This document shows, in pieces, positions 1-10,509 of a stretch of DNA of 64,000 nt; within the stretch, counting starts at the first letter, position 1, and each line of letters opens with the position of its first letter. The DNA is from Turnera subulata (taxonomy: Eukaryota; Streptophyta; Magnoliopsida; Malpighiales; Passifloraceae): the NCBI GenBank assembly GCA_028386065.3, contig JAKUCV010003363.1, positions 1 to 64,000 on the forward strand. Reading direction: 5' to 3'. The position numbers and the translations under genes are program-made. The notes below the pieces were generated by a model. The model had not been told where the DNA came from and did no database searches. It was given only the letters and a program-made list of their open reading frames with translations.

Positions 1-408
1 ATAACCAGTAGCGATGGGTATATAGCCAACTTTGGTTTTCAAACCTGTCTTGTGTGTACATGTACCTTGTAAAAAGAGACCAAGTGTAGTGCCCCTGTAT
101 GCTAGATGCGAGCTTGAACTTTTGTAACGATGTATAAAATTGTGTGTGCATGTAATATATGTAAATTCGTATCTCATATGTTGGTGATATTGCATGATGT
201 TGCACGATAGTTGGAGTGCCCGCCGGGCTAACTTCTGCCCACGATATAATAGGCTTGTGGGTGCCATGTTGGCGCATTTACTAGCCACATGGTTCCCGGC
301 CAGTCGCGTTTTGGGGGGCGTGACAACTGTGAATGCATATTCTGTCTATGTTTGCTGGATTTTAAATGAGACCGCTTATGTCACCTCCAAATTATATCTG
401 GGAATATG
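1..408 (+). mobile_element. Left part of a Tat-like LTR, interrupted by the giant-LTR element
   Basis: There is no credible coding sequence. The segment ends at the ATATG target site of the giant-LTR element and resumes at 9027, where it runs into an LTR end (...CTCACA) and a primer-binding site. The simplest reading is that 1-408 plus 9027-9206 form one LTR whose start may lie before the window. Orientation follows from the primer-binding site and from the gag-like ORF at 10125. Confidence 0.5.
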
Positions 409-3400
409 TGAAACGCCCGTGTCCCAATTTATTAATATAAGTTATAAATTAATTATAGATTGACCAAATTGCCCTCATCATCCCCGGGACACCCGTATCC
501 CAAAATATCCATTAAAGAATGTATAACATGTGAAGAGACCAAAATGTCCTTCTTCCCGGGATACACTATCAACAAAATAATCAATGAACATTTATAAAAC
601 AATTTACACAACAACGAGTATGCAACGGAAGACTATACAAATGATAACAAGTATGCATTGAACCCTATGGATCCGACCCGAGGAGAGGAAAGCACCGCCA
701 CCTGCTGATATGCACCTTTGATCATCGATCAGCTAACCTGTGTAAAACTGTGAGGGGGTGAGACCAACCACTGTCTCACCGCAGACAAATAAACCAATAA
801 TATACAAAAACAAATCAACTACAAGTACACCGGCATCAGGCAACAACAATCACAATGCACAAAGCAAGGCAACATCAGACTACAAACGATCACTTAACAT
901 CACTTATTTTATTGTCTTTGTTATCAGGTTTACATATTTTTATTAGGGCCTTCTACTGTGTGCGTCGAGCTCGGTCCCGTCTGATCAGACAACCAGGCAC
1001 GAAGCCCAAATAAACCGGGCAAGTAGCCCAAACATATCCAGAGAGAGAGAGAGACAGACAGAAAGAGGGAGGTAGAAAGGGGGAGATAGAAAGAGGGAGG
1101 TAGAACCGGCCATCACAGGCCCACATGCTAACCCGCACGCCATCCCGAGGGGTATTACTTTCCGCTCGAACCAACCGGTCAACAGCCCCACAGTAGACTT
1201 TGTTATAATTCGTTATTCTCATTTATTCTTTAAGAGTTGTACCATACGTTATTGTCAAACATCGTTGTGTGGAATTAATATCTTAATCTCAAATCCGGGC
1301 CCCAGCCCATAATCCACCACACAAACCACAAATCTATAAATCATGTTATTTAGCATAACAAACAAACATGCTCAACTGGCATATCATATTACACCAGCAC
1401 ACAGTTCACTTAATCAGGCATACCGCATCAAAGATATCATCAATATATATACACTTTGCAATTAACAACAACAGCACATCAGGCAAGCATGCATACAGCA
1501 TTCAAGACCAACAAACAACACCACTTTATATTACAAAACAATTAACGAGCATTGTAGGCAGTAATGCATACAAAGGTTTATAAGTCCTCACCTGAAATCA
1601 TTTAGAAGCTAGCACTACATCGGGTTACTCCTCAAGTACATCCAAAGCCTAAACATATAGTCACATGTATCACTTATACATTCATTTAAAAGACAAGGAT
1701 TGTAGGCATGCCAGGTACCTAGCTATATGATTTCAATGTTAATGAACCTCAACGTGACGTAGGAACTATAAGAGACTACAGGGTATGCCCTATTATCTTT
1801 ATAAAACTCCACTTTGATAGCTAGATACAAAACACCATTTATATATAAATGTATAGTCAAACCTATTATCCAACATAGTTATTAACAATTCATTTTGAAT
1901 CAGACCCAAAGCTCAAGAGTCATTATTTACCAAAGTTTAAAAGCAAGAGTTTAATTATAAATACAGGCATCCCCAAATCCTTGTTCACTTGAATTACGCA
2001 AGGTCTTAGCATGTGCTTATTATATGAAACTATTAACCACATCAACCAAGTATTACCACAAGGCTGTCACTACCACGTTTACAAATGTACATACTTATAA
2101 AGATTCAAACCCAGCAGTGTTTAATATGTATATATAAAGACCAACCCCTATTATCTTAATTCCCCAAGGTTTAAAAACAAGAGTTTAATACAACTCGTTA
2201 GAAACCCGAAACTATTTTAGAACAACGGTCTACCGAGTTTGTATATTAATTGTTTCAGCCACACTACTCCATTATCCCTCTAGTGTCAAATTGCGACATA
2301 AAACCCAAACTCAACTAAAATTCCAGCAAGTACTTTACTACCAATCCCGGACCACTCAACAAGATAATCCATCATTTCACCATGTACTCGTCCTCAAACA
2401 AGAATATTATTATTTCACTGTTCGCATTTGTAAAACCGTATGAAAACCAAAGCATTCTCCCATAATTGTAGTACCACATCTACCAAGGCTATTACCAACC
2501 ACTTTTGAACCAAGGCAAAGCCCAAATCGTAATTTATCATGGTTTACAAACAAAGAATTAATAAACTCATTACAAACCAGAAAATACTTAGAAAACAATC
2601 TCCCCATCCAATTTATTAATGTTCAAGAAATGCTACTCCACTATGCCACACTTAGCGTCAAATTATTGGATAACAACCGACCGCAACCTAAATTACCAGC
2701 AGACGCATAAGCTTAGAACTTCCAACACGATTGTCGAACATCAAAGCAACATAATCCATCATGCAATCCAATTTCACAGCAAAAACAAAGCACCAACAAC
2801 AAATTAAAAACAAGAAAAAGGTACCGGAAATGTTTACCGCAAGACGATTGCCGCCGCACCCACAACTGCACTGCAAGGCTCGGTTCCGCCATTAACACAA
2901 CGATCCAGTACCAAAACCGTGCCAACAGACCCGCCACCATCCGATTCCACAACAAAGAAGAGGCAACAAAGTCCATACAACTCAGCAATAAGAGAGAAAA
3001 AGAAAATGAAACTCGGCAAAAGAAAAGAAGGGAAGATAATAGGGGGAAAGGATGGCGCGGCCACTTACCCCGGTGGTGGCAAATTCGCAGGTCTACCGTC
3101 CCTCGTTAACCCGACCCGGCTATGGCTCGAGTCCAACACCAACGGCCCAAAGTGACCTCGATATCCATGGACGGCAACACAGGTAGTGGCGACCCTCGTC
3201 GCATCCAAGCCCGGCCCAACAACACCGGACCAGCACCGCCAATGCCGTTCGCCACCGAGCCCAGATCACGAACCAGCCCCGCCTCGCCTCGCCTCGCCTT
3301 CTCCCTCGTGTAAACAAGAAAATGGAGGGACGCGAAGCAACAAGGCTGCAGCGACATCTTGTCTCGGCCGTGGCGGCGGTGGTAGCTTCAACTGATGCAC

Positions 3401-4010
3401 AGGGTGGCGGCGCAAAAAGGAGAGGAAGAACACAGAGGCAACGGTTTTGAGAAAAGAATAGAGAGGAAATAAGGGGACGTGGGAAAAGTTGCAGCCAAAA
3501 ATCGAGAGAGAAAGAAAGTGGGGAGGAGAAGAATCAGGGTGCAAACATGGGAGAGGAACTCGTGGGGAGAAGGCGGCGGGTAACTGGAAAAGAAAGAAGA
3601 AATAGGGAAATAGGGAAAAGAAAAGAAAAGAAAAGAGAAGGGAGGTAGGGTTGCCGGCCTAGACCCAAAACGACGTCGTTTTGGTCTAAGGCGCGGTCAA
3701 CTCCTCCCCTGGTCAACACGTGAATAGTGGGGTTAGGATTTTATCTGTTTTTTTTCTTTCTTTAATTCAAAACGACGTAGTTTTGAGTGAAACTACGACA
3801 AACCCCGTATTTCACCCCGGAACTCCAATTATTCCCGAACAAGGATCGATTCTAAAGGTGAAAATAATATTTTCAAAGTGAATCAATTAATTATATCAAT
3901 AATTTCTTAACCAAAGACCCCCGGAACTCCGCAAGGGTAAAAGTGGAAATTGAATACCGCCAATTTCGAAAATTCCGGAAAAATCAATTAACGAATTTCG
4001 GGGCATTACA
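409..4010 (-). repeat. 3' LTR (copy A) of the giant-LTR element
   Basis: This copy is 3602 bp. It contains a purine microsatellite at about 1039-1110 that is shorter in copy B, an internal degenerate duplication (about 2160-2340 resembles 2510-2700), a GC-rich leader-like part at about 3040-3420 and the promoter module at 3667-3784. Apart from scattered substitutions and small indels it matches copy B, except at 1619-1737 and 2587-2696, where copy B carries the direct complement. Confidence 0.9.
3667..3784 (-). promoter_or_regulatory. ACGT-core and W-box cluster in giant LTR copy A
   Basis: The 16-bp palindrome AAAACGACGTCGTTTT (C-box core GACGTC) lies at 3667-3682. W-box cores TTGACC on the minus strand lie at 3695-3700 and 3711-3716. 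The G-box CACGTG is at 3717-3722 and an ACGT-centred near-palindrome is at 3769-3784. Downstream in the sense of transcription is a CT-rich leader, then a GGGGTAAGT splice-donor-like site at about 3068. bZIP and WRKY factors are known to bind such cores; use as a promoter is inferred. Confidence 0.5.
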
Positions 4011-4025
4011 GTTCTACCCCACTTA
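4011..4025 (-). other. Polypurine tract of the giant-LTR element
   Basis: On the minus strand AAGTGGGGTAGAAC directly precedes the 3' LTR start TGTAATGCCCC. The sequence just upstream (GAGGACGAAATTTT) resembles the end of a Ty3/gypsy polyprotein of the Tekay/Del type, a remnant of the autonomous ancestor. Confidence 0.75.
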
Positions 4026-5430
4026 ACAAAATTTCGTCCTCGAAATTTCAAGAGAAGTCAAGCAACCAAGTGCTTAACTGACACAAACAAGTGTCTTCCG
4101 GTATCAAAGTACCGTTGGCCAAAACTACCAAGTAGAACCATCATGTCCATCAAATACCTTTCCAAGCAAGAACTCCAATATACCCAAGTCAAACATCGAC
4201 TTAGTCTAATAAGATCAATAGATCATAAGATCAAAGCTCTAAACAAAGAATCTTATCCAATCATAGTCAACAATATTAATACCAGACTCCATAAACCGTT
4301 TCATTTATCATCAATCAGCCAAAAACATATCCAATCTTTTAACCCATTACACATATCCTTTAACACAGAACCCCAAGTTGTTACCTAAGTAACAAGATCA
4401 TCACTCCCATTGTGAACACCTCAAGACCAAAAATCCATAATCTCTCACATGTTTCGAACCTCAAGTAATTTCCTTTATCACGCACTAATTTAACCAAACT
4501 CGTATATATGTCCCGGATCATACCTTAAGTACTAAAACCCGATCATTACCGAAATATCAAAATTATCATTACTCAAGACCCATAAATCTTTTCATAAGTC
4601 ATGCTCATGAATATATTCCTCAAGTCATTCCTAGCACGAACACCAAAGTTTCTTTGATAAGGAGCCTACAACATCATTGTATCTCTCATCACATAATTAT
4701 CTATCCAACAATTGGTTCACAATTCCCAAGGTCACCTCAAACTTAAAACTCAACGTAATCATACTTCCGGCATCATCATCCAACACATGAATTATAGCCT
4801 CACTAAATATTTATATTCAAGACTTCTATCACAATCATCATTAATACCCCAAATCTCAACAAAGTTAAGTACCCCAAAGTACCATTAAAAGATATTTCCC
4901 CAAATATACCATTAGATCAATCCTTAAATTAATTCAAGAAACCATCTCAACCCCGAACAAGATTTAAGCCATAAGATAATTTCACAAGTAACTTCAAATC
5001 TTCAAATTTATATAATTAGACCACAAATAACATAATCACCAAGATCACAAGAATCAGATCTATAAACATCACATCAAACGATCTCTTGACAGCTGCATCA
5101 TCCAAAAGCAAACTGATGGTTCTTACTTGTATTGGCCAGTTCCACACAGACAAAAGACACAAGCAAAGAGTCGAGAGTCTACACCAACTCTGACAAAATA
5201 GTGGATTTTCCACAAAATAAACTCTACTACAGCCTAAGCTGTAAAGGCAACATGTCATTATAACGATAGTACCGGGTCACTCCGACCCCCAGCAGGTGCG
5301 TGTCCTCCACCGGATCCATAGTACGACTCACTATATGAATGCATATGACAATGCAACAGACGACCCAAAAGGAGTAGACTATGCACACAGAAACGCACAA
5401 ACGTATTCACACATCCCAAAGGATCTACAG
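4026..5430 (-). other. Non-coding interior of the giant-LTR element
   Basis: This is AT-rich sequence with only short chance ORFs in both directions. No gag, aspartic protease, RT, RNase H or integrase motif can be read. It appears to be only a spacer between primer-binding site and polypurine tract. Confidence 0.75.
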
Positions 5431-5447
5431 CCTGCTCCGCAACCAAC
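5431..5447 (-). other. Primer-binding site of the giant-LTR element
   Basis: On the minus strand the sequence after the 5' LTR reads TGGTTGCGGAGCAGG. It keeps the ends of the usual initiator-Met primer site (TGGTATCAGAGC) but has TGCG in the middle. Nearly the same variant follows the 5' LTR of the unrelated gypsy element at 41627. Confidence 0.55.
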
Positions 5448-6627
5448 TGAAACGCCCGTGTCCCAATTTATTAATATAAGTTATAAATTAATTATAGATT
5501 GACCAAATTGCCCTCATCATCCCCGGGACACCCGTATCCCAAAATATTCATTAAAGAATGTATAACATGTGAAGAGACCAAAATGCCCTTCTTCCCGGGA
5601 TACACTATCAACAAAATAATCAATGAACATTTATACAACAATTTACACAACAACGAGTATGCAGCGGAAGACTATACAAATGATAACAAGTATGCATTGA
5701 ACCTTATGGATCCGACCCGAGGAGAGGAAAGCACTGCCACCTGCTGATATGCACCTCTGATCATCGATCAGCTAACCTGTGTAAAACTGTGAGGGGGTGA
5801 GACCAACCACTGTCTCACCGCAGACAAATAAACCAATAATATACAAAACAAATCAACTACAAGTACACCGGCATCAGGCAACAACAATCACAATGCACAA
5901 AGCAAGGCAACATCAGACTACAAACGATCACTTAACATCACTTATTTTATTGTCTTTGTTATCAGGTTTACATATTTTTATTAGGGCCATCTACTGTGTG
6001 CGTCGAGCTCGGTCCCGTTTGATCAGACAACCAGGCATGAAGCCCAAATAAACCAGGCACGAAGCCCAAACATATCCAGAGAGAGAGAGACAGACAGAAA
6101 GAGGGAGGTAGAACCGGCCATCACAGGCCCACATGCTAACCCGCATGCCATCCCGAGGGGTATTACTTCCCGCTCGAACCAACCGGTCAACAGCCCCACA
6201 GTAGACTTTGTTATAATTCGTTATTCTCATTTATTATTTAAGAGTTGTACCATACGTTATTGTCAAACATCGTTGTGTGGAATTAATATCTTAATCTCAA
6301 ATCCGGGCCCCAGCCCATAATCTAGCACACAAACCACAAATCTATAAATCATGTTATTTACCATAACAAACAAACATGCTCAACTGGCATATCATATTAC
6401 ACCAGCACACAGTTCACTTAATCAGGCATACCGCATCAAAGATATCATCAATATATATACATTTTGCAATTAACAACAACAACACATCAGGCAAGCATGC
6501 ATACAGCATTCAAGACCAACAAACAACACCACTTTATATTACAAAATAATTAACCGAGCATTGTAGGCAGTAATGCATACAAAGGTTTATAAGTCCTCAC
6601 CTGAAATCATTTAGAAGCTAGCACTCC

Positions 6628-6746
6628 TAGCCCAATGAGGAGTTCATGTAGGTTTCGGATTTGTATATCAGTGTACATAGTGAATATGTAAGTAAATTTT
6701 CTGTTCCTTACATCCGTACGGTCCATGGATCGATATACTAAAGTTA
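6628..6746. other. 119-bp direct-complement block in LTR B
   Basis: Copy A begins this block ATCGGGTTACTCC and copy B begins TAGCCCAATGAGG. The base-by-base complement relation continues to GATTTCAAT versus CTAAAGTTA at the far edge. I found one mismatch in 119 positions. Flanks on both sides align normally in the forward sense (ending GCACT, resuming GTTAATGAACC). The block is neither an inversion nor homologous in the normal sense. Confidence 0.9.
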
Positions 6747-7595
6747 GTTAATGAACCTCAACGTGACGTAGGAACTATAAGAGACTACAGGGTATGCCCT
6801 ATTATCTTTATAAAACTCCACTTTGACAGCTAGATACAAAACACCATTTATATATAAATGTATAGTCAAACCTATTATCCAACATAGTTATTAACAATTC
6901 ATTTTGAATCAGACCCAAAGCTCAAGAGTCATTATTTACCAAAGTTTAAAAGCAAGAGTTTAATTATAAATATAGGCATCCCCAAATCCTTGTTCACTTG
7001 ACTTACGCAAGGTCTTAGCATGTGCTTATTATATGAAACTATTAACCACATCAACCAAGTATTAACACAAGGCTGTCACTACCACGTTTACAAATGTACA
7101 TACTTATAAAGATTCAAACCCAACAGTGTTTAATATGTATATATAAAGACCAACCCCTAGTATCTTAATTCCCCAAGGTTTAAAAACAAGAGTTTAATAC
7201 AACTCGTTAGAAACCCGAAACTATTTTAGAACAACGGTCTACCGACTTTGTATATTAATTATTTCAGCCACACTACTCCATTATCCCTCTAGTGTCAAAT
7301 TGCAACATAAAACCCAAACTCAACTAAAATTCCAGCAAGTACTTTACTACCAATCCCGGACCACTCAACAAGATAATCCATCATTTCACCATGTACTCGT
7401 CCTCAAACAAGAATATTATTATTTCACTATTCACTTTTGTAAAACCGTATGAAAACCAAAGCATTCTCCCATAATTGTAGTACCACATCTACCAAGGCTA
7501 TTACCGACCACTTTTGAACCAAGCCAAAGCCCAAATCGTAATTTATCATGGTTTACAAACAAAGAATTAATAAACTCATTACAAACCAGAAAATA

Positions 7596-7705
7596 GAATC
7601 TTTTGTTAGAGGGGTAGGTTAAATAATTACAAGTTCTTTACGATGAGGTGATACGGTGTGAATCGCAGTTTAATAACCTATTGTTGGCTGGCGTTGGATT
7701 TAATG
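7596..7705. other. 110-bp direct-complement block in LTR B
   Basis: Copy A 2587-2696 starts CTTAGAAAACAATC and copy B starts GAATCTTTTGTTAG. All 110 positions are complementary without reversal. The flanks AAAATA and CAGCAGACGC align normally. Copy A in this block resembles an upstream internal repeat (about 2219-2331; in copy B about 7229-7341), so copy B is the altered one. Confidence 0.92.
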
Positions 7706-8675
7706 CAGCAGACGCATAAGCTTAGAACTCCCAACACGATTGTCGAACATCAAAGCAACATAATCCATCATGCAATCCAATTTCACAGCAAAAATAAAGC
7801 ACCAACAACAAATTAAAAACAAGAAAAAGGAACCGGAAATGTTTACCGCAAGACGATTTCCGCCGCACCCACAACTGCACTGCAAGGCTCGGTTCCGCCA
7901 TTAGCACAACGATCCAGAACCAAAACCGTGCCAACAGACCCGCCACCATCCGATTCCACAACAAAGAAGAGGCAACCGAGTCCATACAACTCAGCAATAA
8001 GAGAGAAAAAGAAAATGAAACTCGGAAAAAGAAAAGAAGGGAAGATAATAGGGGGAAAGGATGGCGCGACTACTTACCCCGGTGGTGGCAAATTCGCAGG
8101 TCTACCGTCCCTCGTTAACCCGACCCGGCTATGGCTCGAGTCCAACACCAACGGCCCGAAGTGACCTCGATATCCAAGGACGGCAACACAAGCAGTGGCG
8201 ACCCTCGTCGCATCCAAGCCTGGCCCAACAACACCGGACCAGCACCGCCAATGCCGTTCGCCACCGAGCCCAGATCGCGAACCAGCCCCGCCTCGCCTCG
8301 CCTCGCCTTCTCCCTCGTGTAAACAAGAAAATGGAGGGACGCGAAGCAACAAGGCAGCGGCGACGTCTTGTCTCGGTCGTGGCGGCGGCGGTAGCTTCAA
8401 CTGATGCACAGGGTGGCGGCGCAAAAAGGAGGGGAAGAACACAGAGGCAACGGTTTTAAGAAAAGAATAGAGAGGAAAGAAGGGGACGTGGGAAAAGTTG
8501 CAGCCAAAAATCGAGAGAGAAAGAAAGTGGGGAGGAGAAGAATCCGGGTGCAAACATGGGAGAGGAACTCGTGGGGAGAGGGCGGCGGGTAACTGGAAAA
8601 GGAAGAAGAAATAGGGAAATAGGGAAAAGAAAAGAAAAGAAAAGAGAAGTTAGGTAGGGTTGTCGGCCTAGACCC

Positions 8676-8795
8676 AAAACGACGTCGTTTTGGTCTAAGG
8701 CGCGGTCAACTCCTCCCCTGGTCAACACGTGAATAGTGGGGTTAGGATTTTATTTGTTTTTTTTTTCTTACTTTAATTCAAAACGACGTAGTTAT
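8676..8795 (-). promoter_or_regulatory. ACGT-core and W-box cluster in giant LTR copy B
   Basis: This copy has the same order as copy A: C-box palindrome at 8676-8691, minus-strand TTGACC at 8704-8709 and 8720-8725, CACGTG at 8726-8731 and an ACGT near-palindrome at 8780-8795 with one arm mutated. As the 5' LTR this would be the transcribing copy. Confidence 0.5.
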
Positions 8796-9026
8796 GAGTG
8801 AAACTACGACAAACCCCGTATTTCACCCCGTAACTCCAATTATTCCCGAACAAGGATCGATTCTAAAGGTGAAAATAATATTTTCAAAGTGAATCAATTA
8901 ATTATATCAATAATTTCTTAACCAAAGACTCCCGGAACTCTGCAAGGGTAAAAATGGAAATTGAATACCGACAATTTCGAAAATTCCGGAAAAATCAATT
9001 AACGAATTTCGGGGCGTTACAATATG

Positions 9027-9206
9027 CATGGAATGATGATTCTTTGGAAAGCGGTTAGTTCGTCCATCCCGATAATCATCGAATCAGTTCCCTCCACTCA
9101 GTTAAAGCAAGTTCACCAGAATTATCACAAATCACAGGTCATCGTTCTTAAGCCAAGGCCATAAGGCGATATCCCTGCCAACCGGGCTGAGGTTGCGGTG
9201 CTCACA
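9027..9206 (+). mobile_element. Right part of the interrupted Tat-like LTR
   Basis: This continues 1-408 after removal of the giant-LTR element. It ends ...GTGCTCACA just before a primer-binding site, as the other Tat-like LTRs here end ...TATTCACA. Confidence 0.5.
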
Positions 9207-9212
9207 GGAAGC

Positions 9213-9230
9213 TGGCGACTCTGCTGGAGA
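9213..9230 (+). other. Primer-binding site of the Tat-like element
   Basis: TGGCGACTCTGCTGGAGA closely matches the site after the 25782-27541 LTR (TGGCGACTCCACTGGGA). This type is typical of plant Tat/Ogre-like elements. Confidence 0.65.
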
Positions 9231-10124
9231 GAAAAGTTCTACTTCCTTAGTGAAGGATAGAACGAGATAAAGAGGATTCTAAAATACCATTCCAATGTGT
9301 ATTTTGTTCATAGTTGTTCTTTGTCATTCGCAATGCATTTTAATTTTGTATATATATATATTAAGTCCTACACCTTCAGATTATGTGCCTAGATCGGATC
9401 GCATAGGAGGTCATGACCTATGCCTTTCGGTCAAAAGCCTCAATCGTTGTTCGCTGAGATGTTTCAACAGGCCTCCGGCTGAGGGATTCCCTAGCTGCGG
9501 TCTATGGCCCCCAACCAGCTGTATCCCTTGCATGTAGGAACCTTTGGCATCTTCCCTTAGGTACCCGTTAATGTGTGAATTGCTTCGATGGCAAGAATGT
9601 GCCCTTGCGCTTACCGGTATGTGATTATGTGATCTCTTCTCTCCCTCACGATTTCTCTTGCTTGTCTAGAGTTCGGTTTATGCACGTTAGAGGAGAATAG
9701 GTGCATCCTTGCTTGCATTTGCTTGACTAACATGCTTTTGGGAACCAACTTATGGAGATAAGGCACCTGTAGGCATTTGCATATAGCATTGTAGAAAATC
9801 ACGCATAAAGAAAAACACAAAAAGGAATCATGCATAGGAGAATCTATCCTAAGGCCATGTGATCTTCCTTCACACCTTAAACACTTGTTTGAAAAACACT
9901 TCCCTTAGAGAATTGGGATTGAACCCTCTTCTTTCAACCTTTGAGCTGTCCTTTATCTCCAAACTAGGGGGTAAAGTCCCACCTCGTTCTCCAAAAGCTA
10001 TGGTCAAAAATGTCTTTCTTGATAAGAAACCTTGTCCATTCAAAGTGTCCTTGTCAATCTTGATAATTGTTAACTTCCTTTCAGAATGAGGGTTTGATTA
10101 GACTCTTTCTCTTTATATAGCACC
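9231..10124 (+). other. 5' leader of the Tat-like element, non-coding
   Basis: No long ORF is present. A stretch near 9500-9535 (GGCCCCCAACCAGC) recurs at about 27836-27850 in the leader of the other Tat-like element, showing that they are related families. Confidence 0.5.
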
Positions 10125-10502
10125 ATGGATAGGGGAGTTCATCCAGGACAAATTGGAAGGACGAGGGAGGAAGTGTTGATGACTCAACATGTAACGTCAA
10201 GAGTGAGAAGGGTCGAATCTCTTGTAGACGAGTTCATCAAAAGGAGCACTCAGTTGATGGAGAATGTTACGGTCCATGTGCAGCATCGCACCGATATGAT
10301 GGAGATGCGTATGGAGAGAATGAGGTGGCAGCTCGAGAACCTGAGTCAACACATGAGGAATGCTTCTCGGGCCGTAGAGCCGAGCAGGAGCAAGAATTCC
10401 CAGCCAAAAAGGAAGGACGCTGTCACACCCCCGCTAAGCGCGACCGGCCAAGTACCTTGCGCCCTCACTGCGTGCCACAGGCCAAGTACCTTGCGCCCTC
10501 AC
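10125..10502 (+). pseudogene. Truncated Tat-like gag start
   Basis: An ATG at 10125 opens a frame of about 105 plausible residues. The product is charged and helical, rich in Arg, Glu and Met (RRVESLVDEF, then a Met/Arg-rich segment), followed by a basic segment (SKNSQPKRKD), and then runs into the Athila LTR. Position after LTR, primer site and leader is that expected for gag, and no alternative host-gene reading fits. I see no zinc knuckle because the frame is cut early. The remainder of this element is not identifiable elsewhere in the window, so it may have been lost when the Athila element inserted or recombined. Assignment as gag rests mainly on position. Confidence 0.45.
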
Positions 10503-10509
10503 TGCGTGC
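10446..10509. repeat. 34-bp direct duplication at the Athila left boundary
   Basis: A 30-bp segment beginning GGCCAAGTACCTTGCG and ending CACTGCGTGC occurs at 10446-10475 and again at 10480-10509, overlapping the first bases of the Athila LTR. It may reflect a junction duplication, and it blurs the exact LTR end. Confidence 0.8.

Larger units (their letters stand above)
409..9021 (-). mobile_element. Complete non-autonomous giant-LTR retrotransposon (LARD-like)
   Basis: Two direct repeats of about 3.6 kb (409-4010 and 5448-9021) flank a 1437-bp interior. The whole is bracketed by the 5-bp duplication ATATG at 404-408 and 9022-9026. Read on the minus strand, the LTR begins TGTAACGCCCC or TGTAATGCCCC and ends GGGCGTTTCA. 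A purine-rich tract abuts the 3' LTR and a primer-binding-like site abuts the 5' LTR, which fixes the orientation. The interior encodes no gag, protease, reverse transcriptase or integrase, so an autonomous partner must have mobilised it. It inserted into a Tat-like LTR. LARD elements are the closest known class, but those usually have longer interiors. Confidence 0.9.
5448..9021 (-). repeat. 5' LTR (copy B) of the giant-LTR element, with two complemented blocks
   Basis: This copy is 3574 bp and collinear with copy A. At 6628-6746 and 7596-7705 the sequence is the unreversed complement of copy A 1619-1737 and 2587-2696; outside these the copies agree closely. The promoter module recurs at 8676-8795, and a splice-donor-like GGGGTAAGT is at about 8077 on the minus strand. 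Confidence 0.9.

Noticed and set aside
6628..7705. Explaining the two LTR B blocks as inversion, filler DNA or conversion from another family
   Set aside because: The blocks are same-length, base-by-base complements in unreversed order; none of these processes gives that relation.
8074..8553. 159-codon frame on the minus strand in the giant LTR
   Set aside because: It is Pro/Arg/Ser-rich over a GC- and CT-rich leader. The LTR A copy breaks it and no domain is visible, so it is composition-driven.
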